Below, piece by piece: positions 1 through 8,682 of a DNA stretch of 64,000 nt. The notes under the pieces were generated by a model. The model did not search any database, was not told where the DNA came from, and was given only the letters and a program-made list of their open reading frames with translations. Where the stretch lies: contig NZ_CP098401.1 in the NCBI RefSeq assembly GCF_023674425.1, positions 372,001 to 436,000 on the forward strand, read 5' to 3'. Every line of letters starts with the position of its first letter. Within the stretch, counting starts at the first letter, position 1. The DNA comes from Sphingomonas donggukensis. Lineage in GTDB: Bacteria > Pseudomonadota > Alphaproteobacteria > Sphingomonadales > Sphingomonadaceae. Both the position numbers and the translations under genes were made by a program.

Positions 1-331
1 TGCGCGACAGGGTGTCGCGCTCGCCGCCGAACAGGCCGCGAACCCCGCCGCCAGCGGGCGTGGCTGCCGCCGCTGCCACCGGTGCCGCGGTCGCAACCGG
101 TGCCGCCTTGGCCAGCCGGTCGCGCTCGGTCTCGGCGGCCTTGGCCCGCGCTTGGGCATCGCGGACGCGGGTTTCGGCATCCTTGCGGTAGATGTCATGC
201 TCGGCCTGCACTTCGCGCAGCCGTGCCTTGGCCTTCTTGCCGCCCGGATGGCTCGCCAGTCCGAAGATCCAGCCCGCGACGAGGCACAGCGCCAGCACCG
301 CGAACTGCGAAGTCGTCGTGAACAGCATCAT
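1..331 (-). CDS. Membrane-anchored coiled-coil protein (C-terminus outside window)
   Basis: I do not recognise a named family. The visible 110 residues begin with a hydrophobic segment at about 10-27, followed by a highly charged Lys/Glu/Arg/Ala stretch at about 31-75 that reads as a coiled coil, then an Ala/Pro linker at about 76-97. The ATG at 331 has GGGAGACGG directly upstream. The gene lies 48 bases after the tadC stop on the same strand, so it is probably co-transcribed with the pilus genes and may be an accessory of that machine. Existence is well supported; function is unknown. Confidence 0.7.
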   Translation of the reverse strand, partial: MMLFTTTSQFAVLALCLVAGWIFGLASHPGGKKAKARLREVQAEHDIYRKDAETRVRDAQARAKAAETERDRLAKAAPVATAAPVAAAAATPAGGGVRGLFGGERDTLSR

Positions 332-379
332 CCGTCTCCCGTTACGGAAGCATAACGGCGCGTGCCCGCGGGCGTTCCC

Positions 380-1378
380 TCAGCCCGTCAGCAGCGCATC
401 GTTGATCGAACAAGCAGCCGGCCCGAGGATGACGATGAACAGCACCGGCAGGATGAACAGGATCAGCGGTACCGTCATGATCGCGGGCAGGCGTGCGGCC
501 TTTTCCTCGGCGCGCATCATGCGTTCGTTGCGGAATTCCGCCGACAGCACGCGCAGCGCAGAGGCGAGCGGCGTACCGTATTTCTCGGTCTGGATCATGG
601 TCGTGGTCACGCCCTTGATCGCGTCGAGATTGGTGCGCATCGCCAGATTCTCGAACGCCTGGCGACGATCGGTCAGGAAGCCCAGCTCGATCGCGGTCAG
701 CGAAAACTCGTCACCCAGCTCAGGATACGCGCGCCCAAGTTCCTTCGCCACGCGGTGGAAGGCGGCGTCGACGGTCAGGCCCGCTTCGGCGCAGATCACC
801 AGCAGGTCGAGCGCGTCGGGCAATCCCTTGCGGATCGCCGACTGGCGCTTGGAAATCTTGTTCTTCAGATAGATGTCGGGCGCCTTGTAGCTCAGGATGA
901 AGGTGCCGGCGACCAGGCCGTACGCCTTCAGCGGGCTCCAGTCGGCGAACGTGTCGGTCCCGTACACGATGTACAGCATCGGCCCGCCGAGCACGATCGG
1001 CGCGACCAGCCGCCCGAAGATGACAGCGACGGCCCATTCCTTCGACCGGATGCCGGCCTGCATCAGCTTGTGCTGCGCAGCTTTCACCTGCGAATCCTGA
1101 AGCATCTTCAGCGACGACAGGAATGCGCGGATGCGGTCGGTCGCCTCGTTCTTCTGGACGAGCTTCGCGCGACGCTTGCTGGTCGATGCGGTGATGCCCG
1201 CCTTCAGCTGCTCGCGGCGTTCGTTCAGCGCCTTCACGCGCTTGACCATCGGATCGCTGACCGTGGTCGCGGTGTAGATCGCGAACATCACCGCGAGCGC
1301 CGCGACGCCGGCCAGCATGGTCGCGACCATGATGACATCGAAGCCGAGAATGGTGGGGCCACCGGAGGGAGGGGTCAT
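380..1378 (-). CDS. tadC: Tad pilus inner-membrane platform protein TadC
   Basis: TadC is one of two GspF-like polytopic proteins that form the inner-membrane platform on which the TadA/CpaF motor drives Flp pilus assembly. At 332 residues it has the usual length. Hydrophobic segments are at about 15-36, 116-138, 153-167 and 299-320, and a T2SSF-type domain spans about 187-313 with the motif LPDALDLLVICAEAGL. It starts 12 bases after tadB ends, in the same operon. TadC is told from TadB by its position after it and by the long N-terminal basic region. Confidence 0.93.
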   Translation of the reverse strand: MTPPSGGPTILGFDVIMVATMLAGVAALAVMFAIYTATTVSDPMVKRVKALNERREQLKAGITASTSKRRAKLVQKNEATDRIRAFLSSLKMLQDSQVKAAQHKLMQAGIRSKEWAVAVIFGRLVAPIVLGGPMLYIVYGTDTFADWSPLKAYGLVAGTFILSYKAPDIYLKNKISKRQSAIRKGLPDALDLLVICAEAGLTVDAAFHRVAKELGRAYPELGDEFSLTAIELGFLTDRRQAFENLAMRTNLDAIKGVTTTMIQTEKYGTPLASALRVLSAEFRNERMMRAEEKAARLPAIMTVPLILFILPVLFIVILGPAACSINDALLTG

Positions 1379-1390
1379 GATGCTCGGCCC

Positions 1391-2368
1391 TCAGATTTCG
1401 AAGTTGATCATCTGGCGCATTATGAAGGCGCCGATCGCCATCCACACCATGCCGCCGCCGCCGGCGACCATCAGCCGCTCGTCGATGAAGAAGTTCTGCA
1501 TGTAGCCGCCGTTGATGTACCAGATCAGCCCGAACACGATGAACGGCAGCGCGCCGATGATATAGGCCGACGCCTTCGATTCCGACGACATCGCCTTGAT
1601 CTTCAGCTTCATCTGCCCGCGCTTGCGCAGCACTTCGGCGAGGTTGGCGAGCGTTTCGGCCAGATTGCCGCCGGTCTCACGCTGGATGGCGATGGTGATG
1701 ACGAAGAACTGGAACTCGGGCGTGCCCAAGCGGTCCGATGTCTCCTGAAGCGCGGCGTCCATCGTGCGGCCGATCTTCATCTTGTCGGACACCATCCGGA
1801 ATTCCTCGCCGACCGGACCCTCGACCTCCTGGCCGACGACGCCCATCGTCTCGGTGATCGGAAGGCCGGAGCGAAGGCCGCGCACCAGCAGCTCGATCGC
1901 GTCGGGAAACTTCGCGGTGAACTTCGCGATGCGGCGCTTGATGAAGAAGCCGACGACCGCGTGCGGCACACCGATACCGACGAACAGCGCGACGAACAGC
2001 GTCAGCAGCACCGGCGCTCCCTTTAGCGCCAGCAGCAGCCCGACGAACGCCGCCAACCCGAACGTCGCCATGCCGTATTTGCCGACCGTCCAGTCCTTGC
2101 CCGTCATCGCCAGCCGCTTCTGCAGCAGCGCGGGGTTGGGCAGGATGCGGCCCATCGTCAGGTCCATGCGCGTGGCGCGACCCATCGAGATCTTGCGGAC
2201 CTGCGCTTCCATGTTCTGCGTCAGGTAATCGGTCGTCAGCCGCGTCTTGACCGCGGTCAGCCGGCGCGAGCCGACGCGTGCCGCCGACGGGCCGCTGAAC
2301 GCGATCGCCAGCATCACCAGCACCAGGAAGGCCCCGGCGCACATCATCACGAACGGCACGATTTCCAC
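1391..2368 (-). CDS. tadB: Tad pilus inner-membrane platform protein TadB
   Basis: This is the partner of TadC in the inner-membrane platform for Flp pilus extrusion. Of 325 residues, the T2SSF domain spans about 153-280 (FPDAIELLVRGLRSGLP, then TPEFQFFVITIAIQRETGGN), with membrane segments at about 4-24, 99-117, 119-141, 266-285 and 301-320. The chosen start is a GTG at 2368; another in-frame GTG nearby leaves the exact start open. Normally cpaF lies immediately upstream of tadB, but here only a 54-base gap with a hairpin separates it from cpaE. Confidence 0.93.
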   Translation of the reverse strand: MEIVPFVMMCAGAFLVLVMLAIAFSGPSAARVGSRRLTAVKTRLTTDYLTQNMEAQVRKISMGRATRMDLTMGRILPNPALLQKRLAMTGKDWTVGKYGMATFGLAAFVGLLLALKGAPVLLTLFVALFVGIGVPHAVVGFFIKRRIAKFTAKFPDAIELLVRGLRSGLPITETMGVVGQEVEGPVGEEFRMVSDKMKIGRTMDAALQETSDRLGTPEFQFFVITIAIQRETGGNLAETLANLAEVLRKRGQMKLKIKAMSSESKASAYIIGALPFIVFGLIWYINGGYMQNFFIDERLMVAGGGGMVWMAIGAFIMRQMINFEI

Positions 2369-2393
2369 GCGGACCTGGTCCTTTTCGTCACGT

Positions 2394-2412
2394 CCCGCGG
2401 CCAGCCCGCGGG
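2394..2412 (-). other. Hairpin in the cpaE-tadB gap
   Basis: A perfect 7-bp stem (CCCGCGG/CCGCGGG) with a 5-base loop occupies the gap between the cpaE stop and the tadB start. There is no T-tract, so it is not a standard terminator. It could slow transcription, stabilise RNA or be a remnant of rearrangement at the place where cpaF usually sits; this is inference. Confidence 0.5.
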
Positions 2413-2422
2413 ATCGGTCGGC

Positions 2423-3727
2423 TTACTTCTGCTTCTTGCCGGGCAGCTTCGCGGTCAGCGCGCCAAGCTTGCCGAGCAGCGAGGCGCCGCCCTTGGCATC
2501 GCCCTTTGCCACCTTCGACTTGCCCGCAGCCGGAGCTGCGTCGTCGGCCGCATCGCCCAGCACCAGCAGATGCTCGGCAAGCGCGGCGATTGGTGCCAGT
2601 GTCTTGGTGTTCTTGCCCGCCTCGGCAAACGGCTTGCCGAGCTTGGCTGCCTGCGCGGCGACCTTGGGCTCGAAGGGGATCACGAAGTCGACCTTGCGCT
2701 CGATCGACCCCTCGAAGTCCTTGCGGCTGATCTCGAGCTGCGCGGACGGCTGGATGCGGTTGGCGACGACGACGACCTTGGTGGCCGGGGCGTTCGACTT
2801 GAACCAGGCGAGGATGCGGATCGTGTCGCGCGCCGACGCCAGCGTGAAGTCGGTCGCGACGACCGCGACCTGCACGTCGGTGATCAGGTGCGGGTGATTG
2901 ACCAGCATCGATCGCGGCATATCGACGATCGTGCATTCGAACGCGCCGCGAATTTCCTCCTGCAGCTGGTAGAACGCGCTGCCGTCGGTGACGATCGGCG
3001 AGTTGATCGGCGCCTCCGCCGACAGGACGGCCAGCCGCTCCGACGCACGCACCATCGCGCGTTCGATGAAGAGCCCGTCGATGCGGCTCGGGTTCTCGAT
3101 CGCATCGGTCAGGCCGCGCCCCGGCTCGAGGTCGAGCGACAGCGCGCCGGTGCCGAAATGCACGTCCAGGTCGAGCAGCGCGGTGGTGCGCTTGCCCTTT
3201 TCGCTCAGCAGCCAGGCAAGCGACGTCGACAGCGTCGACGCGCCGACACCGCCGCGCACGCCGATGACGGCGGTCGAGCAATGCGGGCGCTCGACGGCAG
3301 CCTCTACATGCTTGGGCGCGTTCAGCACCGCATGCGCGCTCGAGAAGCTCTCGCGCAGCACGTCGGGGTTCAGCGGCTTCAGCAGATAGTCCTGAATGCC
3401 GCTGGCGACCAGGTCGCGGTACAGGCGGACGTCGTTGACCTGGCCCGCCGCGATCACGACGGTGCCGGGCTCGCACACTTCGGCCAGTGCGTTGATGTCG
3501 TTCAGCGGATCGCCGCTTTCGGACAGGTCGACGAACAGGATGTTCGGGCTCGCGGCTACCGACAGCGACTGCACGGCATTGCGCAGGCCGCCCTTGTGCA
3601 CCTTTTCCGCCGCCCAGCCGAGTTCGACCACGATCGGCCGGATCGCGGCAGCGGTGGTCTCGTCGCAGACATAGGCGACGAAAGGCTCGCGGGTGGTGTT
3701 GCGCGCAGGATTCCAGGGAGCGTTCAT
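2423..3727 (-). CDS. cpaE: Tad pilus localisation ATPase-like protein CpaE/TadZ
   Basis: CpaE/TadZ proteins combine a receiver-like N-terminal domain with a MinD/ParA-type ATPase domain and place the pilus machine at its cell site. Residues about 16-130 look receiver-like (ILFVDLSESGD, DYLLKPLNPD). The ATPase domain starts near 150. Its P-loop region reads VRGGVGAST at about 157-165, so both the usual signature lysine and the P-loop lysine are replaced (R158, A163); atypical P-loops are known in TadZ proteins. The start overlaps the cpaD stop by one base (TGATG). Confidence 0.92.
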   Translation of the reverse strand: MNAPWNPARNTTREPFVAYVCDETTAAAIRPIVVELGWAAEKVHKGGLRNAVQSLSVAASPNILFVDLSESGDPLNDINALAEVCEPGTVVIAAGQVNDVRLYRDLVASGIQDYLLKPLNPDVLRESFSSAHAVLNAPKHVEAAVERPHCSTAVIGVRGGVGASTLSTSLAWLLSEKGKRTTALLDLDVHFGTGALSLDLEPGRGLTDAIENPSRIDGLFIERAMVRASERLAVLSAEAPINSPIVTDGSAFYQLQEEIRGAFECTIVDMPRSMLVNHPHLITDVQVAVVATDFTLASARDTIRILAWFKSNAPATKVVVVANRIQPSAQLEISRKDFEGSIERKVDFVIPFEPKVAAQAAKLGKPFAEAGKNTKTLAPIAALAEHLLVLGDAADDAAPAAGKSKVAKGDAKGGASLLGKLGALTAKLPGKKQK

Positions 3728-4356
3728 CAGTTGCCGCCCTTCGTGGTTTCGGATTTCAGCCCGCCGGCGCCGGTGGGCGCGGCCTTGCGGAGCGATTCGA
3801 TGGCCTTGTAGCCGGTGGCCGGATCGGACACCGACGTGCCCGGCTGGCCGCGGACGAGATCCTCGGGCCGGGCGACCATCGCCGCCAGGTTCGAATTGAT
3901 CGCGCAGCCATAATTCGACTGGGTGTTGCCCTCGAACTCGATGCCGCTGACGCGGCTGTGGTCGGGGCAGGTCGGGACCGAGGCGCGCATCCGCGATACG
4001 ACGACGCGCGCCGTACCGCGGGCCACGACGCCGGTGGTGATCGGCACGTCGTCCGACACGAGCAGCCCGTAGCGCGCCGCCTGGGTTGCGACGTCATCGC
4101 GAACCGCGACCTCGCCGTTGCCGGTATCGACGGCGACGCGGTCGCCGTAGCCAAGCCGCAGCGAGCTCATCCATCCGGCGAGGCGATCGGCCTCGCCCGG
4201 CGCCAGCCCGCCGCCGCTGGTCGCGACGTCGAAGGCATAGTCGGCACGCTCGACCACCGGCTGGTGAACCGATTCGAGGCCGCGATTGGGCGTCCCGCAC
4301 GCGGCCAGCGCCAGTGCGGATGCGGTCATCGCCAGGATGCGGAAACCACGGGCCAT
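3727..4356 (-). CDS. cpaD: Tad pilus assembly lipoprotein CpaD
   Basis: CpaD is an outer-membrane-associated lipoprotein of the Tad secretin complex. The chosen ATG at 4356 is preceded by AGGGAGAAGACG, a good ribosome site, and gives 209 residues opening with a lipoprotein signal ending LALAAC (Cys20). An upstream in-frame start at 4383 would add nine residues before the signal and is less likely. The C-terminal half carries the CpaD pattern with N-rich and Cys-containing segments (NYGCAINSNLAAMVARPEDL). It lies between cpaC and cpaE. Confidence 0.92.
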   Translation of the reverse strand: MARGFRILAMTASALALAACGTPNRGLESVHQPVVERADYAFDVATSGGGLAPGEADRLAGWMSSLRLGYGDRVAVDTGNGEVAVRDDVATQAARYGLLVSDDVPITTGVVARGTARVVVSRMRASVPTCPDHSRVSGIEFEGNTQSNYGCAINSNLAAMVARPEDLVRGQPGTSVSDPATGYKAIESLRKAAPTGAGGLKSETTKGGN

Positions 4357-4379
4357 CGTCTTCTCCCTAACGCGCGCGA

Positions 4380-6116
4380 TCACTTGAAGCTGAAGCCGGG
4401 CATCGCGCCGCCGGCATCCTTCTTGTCCTTGCCCTTCCTGGGCGTCGGCGTGGCCGCCGGCAGCGTACCGACGACGCTGCGGTCGTCCTGCGGTGCGCGC
4501 GCCGGCAGGACCGGGGCGGGCGTCACGACGCCGATCGAAGGCGGAGGCGCGGACGGCTGCGCCATCTGCGGCTTGGGACGGTCGCCGCCCGACTTGCCGC
4601 TGGCGAGCGTGCCGAGCAGCACGCGGCTGAGGTCGGTCGGCGCCTTGTAGCCATCGGTGGGCAGGACGACGTCGGCGGCGTTGACCGGCTTCACCAGATA
4701 GGGGGTGATGACGATCACGAGCTCGGTCTCGTTGCGCTTGAACCCGTTCGAGCGGAACAGCGCGCCCAGCACAGGAATGTCGCTGATCCCCGGTGTCTTG
4801 CTGAACTGGTTGTCGTGGCTGTTCTGCATCAGCCCGGCGATCATGAAGCTCTGGCCCGAACCCAGCTCGACGGTGGTCTCGGCGCGCCGCGTGGTGAGCG
4901 CGGGGATCGAGGTGCCGCCGATGGTGACTGCGCCGGCAGCCGACAGCTGCGACACTTCCGGACGGACGCGCAGCGAGATGCGGCCGTCGGACAGGACGGT
5001 CGGGGTGTAGGCGAGGCTGACGCCGTACTGCTTGTATTCGACCGAGACGGCGCCGAGGCCCTGGCTGACCGGGATCGGGATTTCGCCGCCGGCGAGGAAC
5101 GTGCCGGTTTCGCCCGACAACGCAGTCAGGTTGGGATTGGCGAGCGTCGTCACCTGGCCGACCGTCTCACCCAGGTCGATCGCCGACAGGATGTCGAGGC
5201 CGGCAAGCTTGGTGGCGAGGCCGATCGCGGTGCGCTCGGTACCGGCGAGCTTCGAGAAGTCGAACGCGGTGCCGGTGTTCGGCAGGACGAAGTCGCCCGT
5301 CGCCGGGTTGAACGGCAGGCTGATCGACCCCGTCGGCAGGCCGTAGCGTGCCGAGGCGTCGAGCAGCGGGAAGCCCGCGGTGCTCGCCGAGCCGATGCTG
5401 CCGACCGAGCGCCCGCTGGCGACGTTTAGCTGGAAGCCGTCGGTCAGGTCGCGGGTCTGCAGGTTGACGCCGATGTTCTTGATGAAGCTGCGGCTGACCT
5501 CGGCGAATTTCACCTGGAGGTTGACCTGAAGCGGCGTCGCGGTGCGCAAGCGGTTGACCACCCCGATCTTCAGCGGCGCGCTGCCCGAGATGTCGATGCC
5601 CGGGTTCAGCAGCATCGTGACGAGCCGCTGCGCCTCCTGGCTGTCGGTCGGCGAGGCGACGGTGCCGGTGATGACCGCAAGCTGGCCGACCGTGGTCACG
5701 CGGATATCCGCGTCCGGCATCGCCAGCTTCATCATGCGGTCGATCGAGGTCAGGTTCTGGCTGACTCGGACGTTGGTCGAATAGACCACGGCGCCGCTGG
5801 CGCTGGTGGCGAAGATCGTGGCCTCGCCGAAATCCTTGCCGAACACGTTGATCTGGCGCGACGAACTTACGTACACGTCGGCGACGCCCGGGTTCGACGT
5901 CCACACGGTGGTGACGTCGGCGGGCAGGTTGACCAGCTGGCCCTGGCCGACCGACAACAGCACTTCGCTGGTCGGACGCTGGGTGCCGGCAGGCTGGCCG
6001 ACGCGGACCCGCTGGCCGCCGCCGGGACCGGCGACTGCCGGCACCGCCGCGTTCAGCGTCAGCGCGGCGGCGGCACTGGCCGCGAGCGAGCGCCGGATGA
6101 ATCCCTGGCTACGCAT
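4380..6116 (-). CDS. cpaC: Tad pilus secretin CpaC/RcpA
   Basis: This is the outer-membrane secretin through which the Flp pilus passes. The ATG at 6116 gives a 578-residue protein with a signal peptide of about 30 residues. Next come the RcpA N-terminal domain (about 48-115), a BON-like region (about 118-185) and the secretin domain (about 260-500, including GGEIPIPV and the motif FSKTPGISDIPVLGALFRS). A Pro-rich tail ends the protein. The ribosome site is the GGGGGGAAG in the last codons of cpaB, so the two genes are almost abutting. Readings starting at 6206 would bury the signal peptide. Confidence 0.94.
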   Translation of the reverse strand: MRSQGFIRRSLAASAAAALTLNAAVPAVAGPGGGQRVRVGQPAGTQRPTSEVLLSVGQGQLVNLPADVTTVWTSNPGVADVYVSSSRQINVFGKDFGEATIFATSASGAVVYSTNVRVSQNLTSIDRMMKLAMPDADIRVTTVGQLAVITGTVASPTDSQEAQRLVTMLLNPGIDISGSAPLKIGVVNRLRTATPLQVNLQVKFAEVSRSFIKNIGVNLQTRDLTDGFQLNVASGRSVGSIGSASTAGFPLLDASARYGLPTGSISLPFNPATGDFVLPNTGTAFDFSKLAGTERTAIGLATKLAGLDILSAIDLGETVGQVTTLANPNLTALSGETGTFLAGGEIPIPVSQGLGAVSVEYKQYGVSLAYTPTVLSDGRISLRVRPEVSQLSAAGAVTIGGTSIPALTTRRAETTVELGSGQSFMIAGLMQNSHDNQFSKTPGISDIPVLGALFRSNGFKRNETELVIVITPYLVKPVNAADVVLPTDGYKAPTDLSRVLLGTLASGKSGGDRPKPQMAQPSAPPPSIGVVTPAPVLPARAPQDDRSVVGTLPAATPTPRKGKDKKDAGGAMPGFSFK

Positions 6117-6117
6117 C

Positions 6118-7143
6118 TTAATTCTTCCCCCCCACCGGAACCACGGTGACATCATTGCCGCGTGCGACGCGGACGATCGGACCGACTGCGACCGGAGCGG
6201 CTGCACCCGGGAAGCTGCGCGTGGTCATCGGCACGCCCGTCGTCATCATCGACGGTCGGTCGTATCCGGGCTTCCCCGGGACCGACGAGCGCTGGAAGCG
6301 CGAGACGTCGGCACCGGTCGAGAAGCTGCCCTTGCCCTCCATCGGGCGGGCGGCGACGCCGGCGAGCATCTCGGCCTCGGCCTTCTTGCCGTCGGGTACG
6401 TTGACCGCGCCGCTGGCGATCGCTTCCTCGAGCTCGCCGGCATTGTCTGCGATCGAGCGCAGCGACAGTGAGATCGAGCCGACGGTCTGTGCGACCGCGA
6501 TCTTCTCCGCGATCTGGGGCGTCGCCTCCAGCGTGACGGTCGAATAGTCGGTGACGATGGTGTTGCCCTTGTCGTCGACGGTCTTGTCCGTCTTGGTGCC
6601 CGTGGCGAGCACGCGGACGTTGCGCAGCATCGTCTCGGACGCCTTCAGCGGCGGACCGTCGCCGCCGCCCGCGACCGACTGGGTCAGGATGACGTCGACG
6701 CGGTCGCCCGGAAAGATGAAGCCCGCGACCGAAGTCTGGGCCGACACCGGCACCGTGATGGCGCGCATGCCGGCGCCGAGTGCGGCGGCCAGGAAGCCGC
6801 GGTCGCCCGGCTTCACCAGCGCGCCCTGGCTGACCGGCTGGCCGGCGGGAATCGGGAAGCGGACGACGGTGCCGACGACGTTTTTCAGGTCGGTACCCTG
6901 GCGCAGGAAATAGGCGTTCTCCACCAGCTCCTTCGGCCACGGCTGGAACTTCAGCGCGGTCGCGTCGATGATCGTGCCGACCGGCAGTGCCTTGGTCGCG
7001 ACCAGCACTTCGGGCCCGTCGATGACGGGCTGGCTGGCGGCGGTGGGAGCCGCAGAGCCCATCATCAGGCTCCGCGCCATGAACGCGGTGATGCCTGCGA
7101 TCAGCAGGGCACCTACCAGCAGCATGATCTTGCGTCCGTCCAT
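6118..7143 (-). CDS. cpaB: Tad pilus assembly protein CpaB/RcpC
   Basis: CpaB/RcpC is a periplasmic component that works with the secretin, anchored by one N-terminal membrane helix (about 5-24). An SAF-like domain at about 44-110 includes PVGTIIDATALKFQPWP, followed by the RcpC domain with PVSAQTSVAGFIFPGDRVDV. The ATG at 7143 opens MDGRKIMLLVGALL, typical for the family; a GTG at 7150-7152 would add three residues. It is 341 residues long and is followed directly by cpaC. Confidence 0.93.
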   Translation of the reverse strand: MDGRKIMLLVGALLIAGITAFMARSLMMGSAAPTAASQPVIDGPEVLVATKALPVGTIIDATALKFQPWPKELVENAYFLRQGTDLKNVVGTVVRFPIPAGQPVSQGALVKPGDRGFLAAALGAGMRAITVPVSAQTSVAGFIFPGDRVDVILTQSVAGGGDGPPLKASETMLRNVRVLATGTKTDKTVDDKGNTIVTDYSTVTLEATPQIAEKIAVAQTVGSISLSLRSIADNAGELEEAIASGAVNVPDGKKAEAEMLAGVAARPMEGKGSFSTGADVSRFQRSSVPGKPGYDRPSMMTTGVPMTTRSFPGAAAPVAVGPIVRVARGNDVTVVPVGGKN

Positions 7144-7192
7144 TATCCTCACGCGCCTTTCGCAGTCGCAGCGGTTGATCCGCCGTTAAGCA

Positions 7193-7663
7193 TCACCCGA
7201 AGTGGTTAAATATTGGTTCGCGAATCCACAGCAGCGCCGCGATGGCGATCGCGACGCCGTACGGGATCTCCAGCGGCTCGCGTTTCGCCTGCCAGCGCGC
7301 CTCGATCAGCAGCACGATCGTGACGAGGCCGCCGATCAGCGACATGATGATCAGCATCCACACGAGCGCGGTTGGCGGAATCCACAGCGCCAGCGCGCCG
7401 ATCAGCTTCACGTCGCCCCCGCCCATCTGGCCGAGCGCGAACGCCGCCACGAACAGCCCGAAGACGAGCGCGGCGACGATCAGCTGCACGCCGACGTCCG
7501 GCCACAGCGTGTATCCCGCCGCCCACCACCATGCGGGGGCGAACAGCGCGATGACCGCATTCTTCCAGTTGGCGATCTCGCGGACGCGCGCGTCCTCGAT
7601 GCCGGCCGATACCAGCAGAAGCCCGAGCGCGCCGAGCAAGGCTATGGCGACTGAATCCCCCAT
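7193..7663 (-). CDS. cpaA: Prepilin peptidase CpaA (A24 family)
   Basis: CpaA is the membrane aspartyl protease that cleaves the leader of Flp-type prepilins. The short 156-residue form lacks the methylase half of PilD. The two expected aspartates are visible: D24 after the first helix and D84 in MGGGDVK. Several hydrophobic helices fill the rest. The ATG at 7663 is preceded by TTTAGGGTTG; a TTG one codon earlier is possible. It is the first gene of the operon, and no Flp pilin gene lies upstream, because the next gene diverges. Confidence 0.92.
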   Translation of the reverse strand: MGDSVAIALLGALGLLLVSAGIEDARVREIANWKNAVIALFAPAWWWAAGYTLWPDVGVQLIVAALVFGLFVAAFALGQMGGGDVKLIGALALWIPPTALVWMLIIMSLIGGLVTIVLLIEARWQAKREPLEIPYGVAIAIAALLWIREPIFNHFG

Positions 7664-7713
7664 CAACCCTAAAGTCCTAGACGCAGCCTCTTTCGAAAAC
7701 GTAACCAGCGCGG

Positions 7714-8682
7714 ATGACCGACCCCGCGCCGTCCCCGCCCGCCGATCCCGTCCGCCGCGCGCTGCCCGATGGCGCGACGCTGGGAACGTGGCACGCGCCC
7801 GACGGCTGGCCGCTACGCACCTTCGACTGGCCGGCGCCGGCGGGGCGGGAGCGGGGGGCGATCCTGTTCCAGACCGGACGGGGCGATTTCTTCGAGAAGT
7901 ATCTCGAGACGCTGGCGTACTGGCATAGCCGTGGCTGGCGCATCACCGCCTTCGACTGGCGCGGACAGGCGGGGTCAGGGCGGCTGACGCCTGCGCCGCA
8001 CGTCGGCCATATCGACGATTACGCCACCTACATCGCCGATCTGCGCGCGTTCTGGGCGGAGTGGGCGGCGGGCGTGACGGGGCCGAAGGTCGCGATCGGC
8101 CATTCGATGGGCGGGCATCTGCTGCTGCGCGGACTTGCCGAAGGAGCGATCGCGCCCGATGCCGCGGTGCTTGTCGCGCCGATGCTCGGGCTGCACGCAC
8201 CGGGCGGTGCCGCGATCGGCGAGCGCGTCGCCCGGCTGATCGGCGCCCTCGGCAAGCCCGCACGTCCGGCGTGGAAGGGGAATGAGCGGCCCCACACCAT
8301 GATCCCCCGCCAGAAGCTGCTGACCACCGACCTCGATCGCTATGCCGACGAGCTGTGGTGGCAGCAGCAGGATCCGCGGCTCATCACCGGCCCGCCGAGC
8401 TGGCGCTGGGTGGTGCAAGGGTTCGAATCGACGCGGCTGCTGCGGGCCTCGCCGGCGCTCGCAACGCTCTCGACGCCGGTGCTGATGCTGGTGGCGGAGG
8501 CGGACAGGCTGGTCGATCCGCGTGCGGCGCTGGCGGTCGCGGCGAAGCTGCCCGACGTGCGCGTGGTACGCTTCGGGGCCGAATCGGCGCACGAGATCCT
8601 GCGCGAGTGCGACGCGGTGCGCGACCGTGCGCTTGTCGAGATCGACGATTTTCTGGAGACGCGCGTGGGAGTTCAGGGATGA
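7714..8682 (+). CDS. Alpha/beta hydrolase, lysophospholipase-like
   Basis: This 322-residue serine hydrolase of the PldB/monoacylglycerol-lipase type has the nucleophile elbow GHSMGG (Ser131), an acid in the region MLVAEADRLVD and a C-terminal SAHEIL histidine, in the expected order. A central lid region (about 165-235) is rich in Trp and Arg. No signal peptide is seen, so it is probably cytosolic. Its stop overlaps the start of the following FAD oxidoreductase (ATGA). The substrate cannot be told from sequence. Confidence 0.85.
   Translation: MTDPAPSPPADPVRRALPDGATLGTWHAPDGWPLRTFDWPAPAGRERGAILFQTGRGDFFEKYLETLAYWHSRGWRITAFDWRGQAGSGRLTPAPHVGHIDDYATYIADLRAFWAEWAAGVTGPKVAIGHSMGGHLLLRGLAEGAIAPDAAVLVAPMLGLHAPGGAAIGERVARLIGALGKPARPAWKGNERPHTMIPRQKLLTTDLDRYADELWWQQQDPRLITGPPSWRWVVQGFESTRLLRASPALATLSTPVLMLVAEADRLVDPRAALAVAAKLPDVRVVRFGAESAHEILRECDAVRDRALVEIDDFLETRVGVQG

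Noticed and set aside
362..2026. A 554-residue open frame on the plus strand over tadB and tadC
   Set aside because: It is antisense to two genes with clear protein families. Long open frames on the opposite strand are expected at this GC content, and its translation is His/Arg/Asp-rich with no domain.
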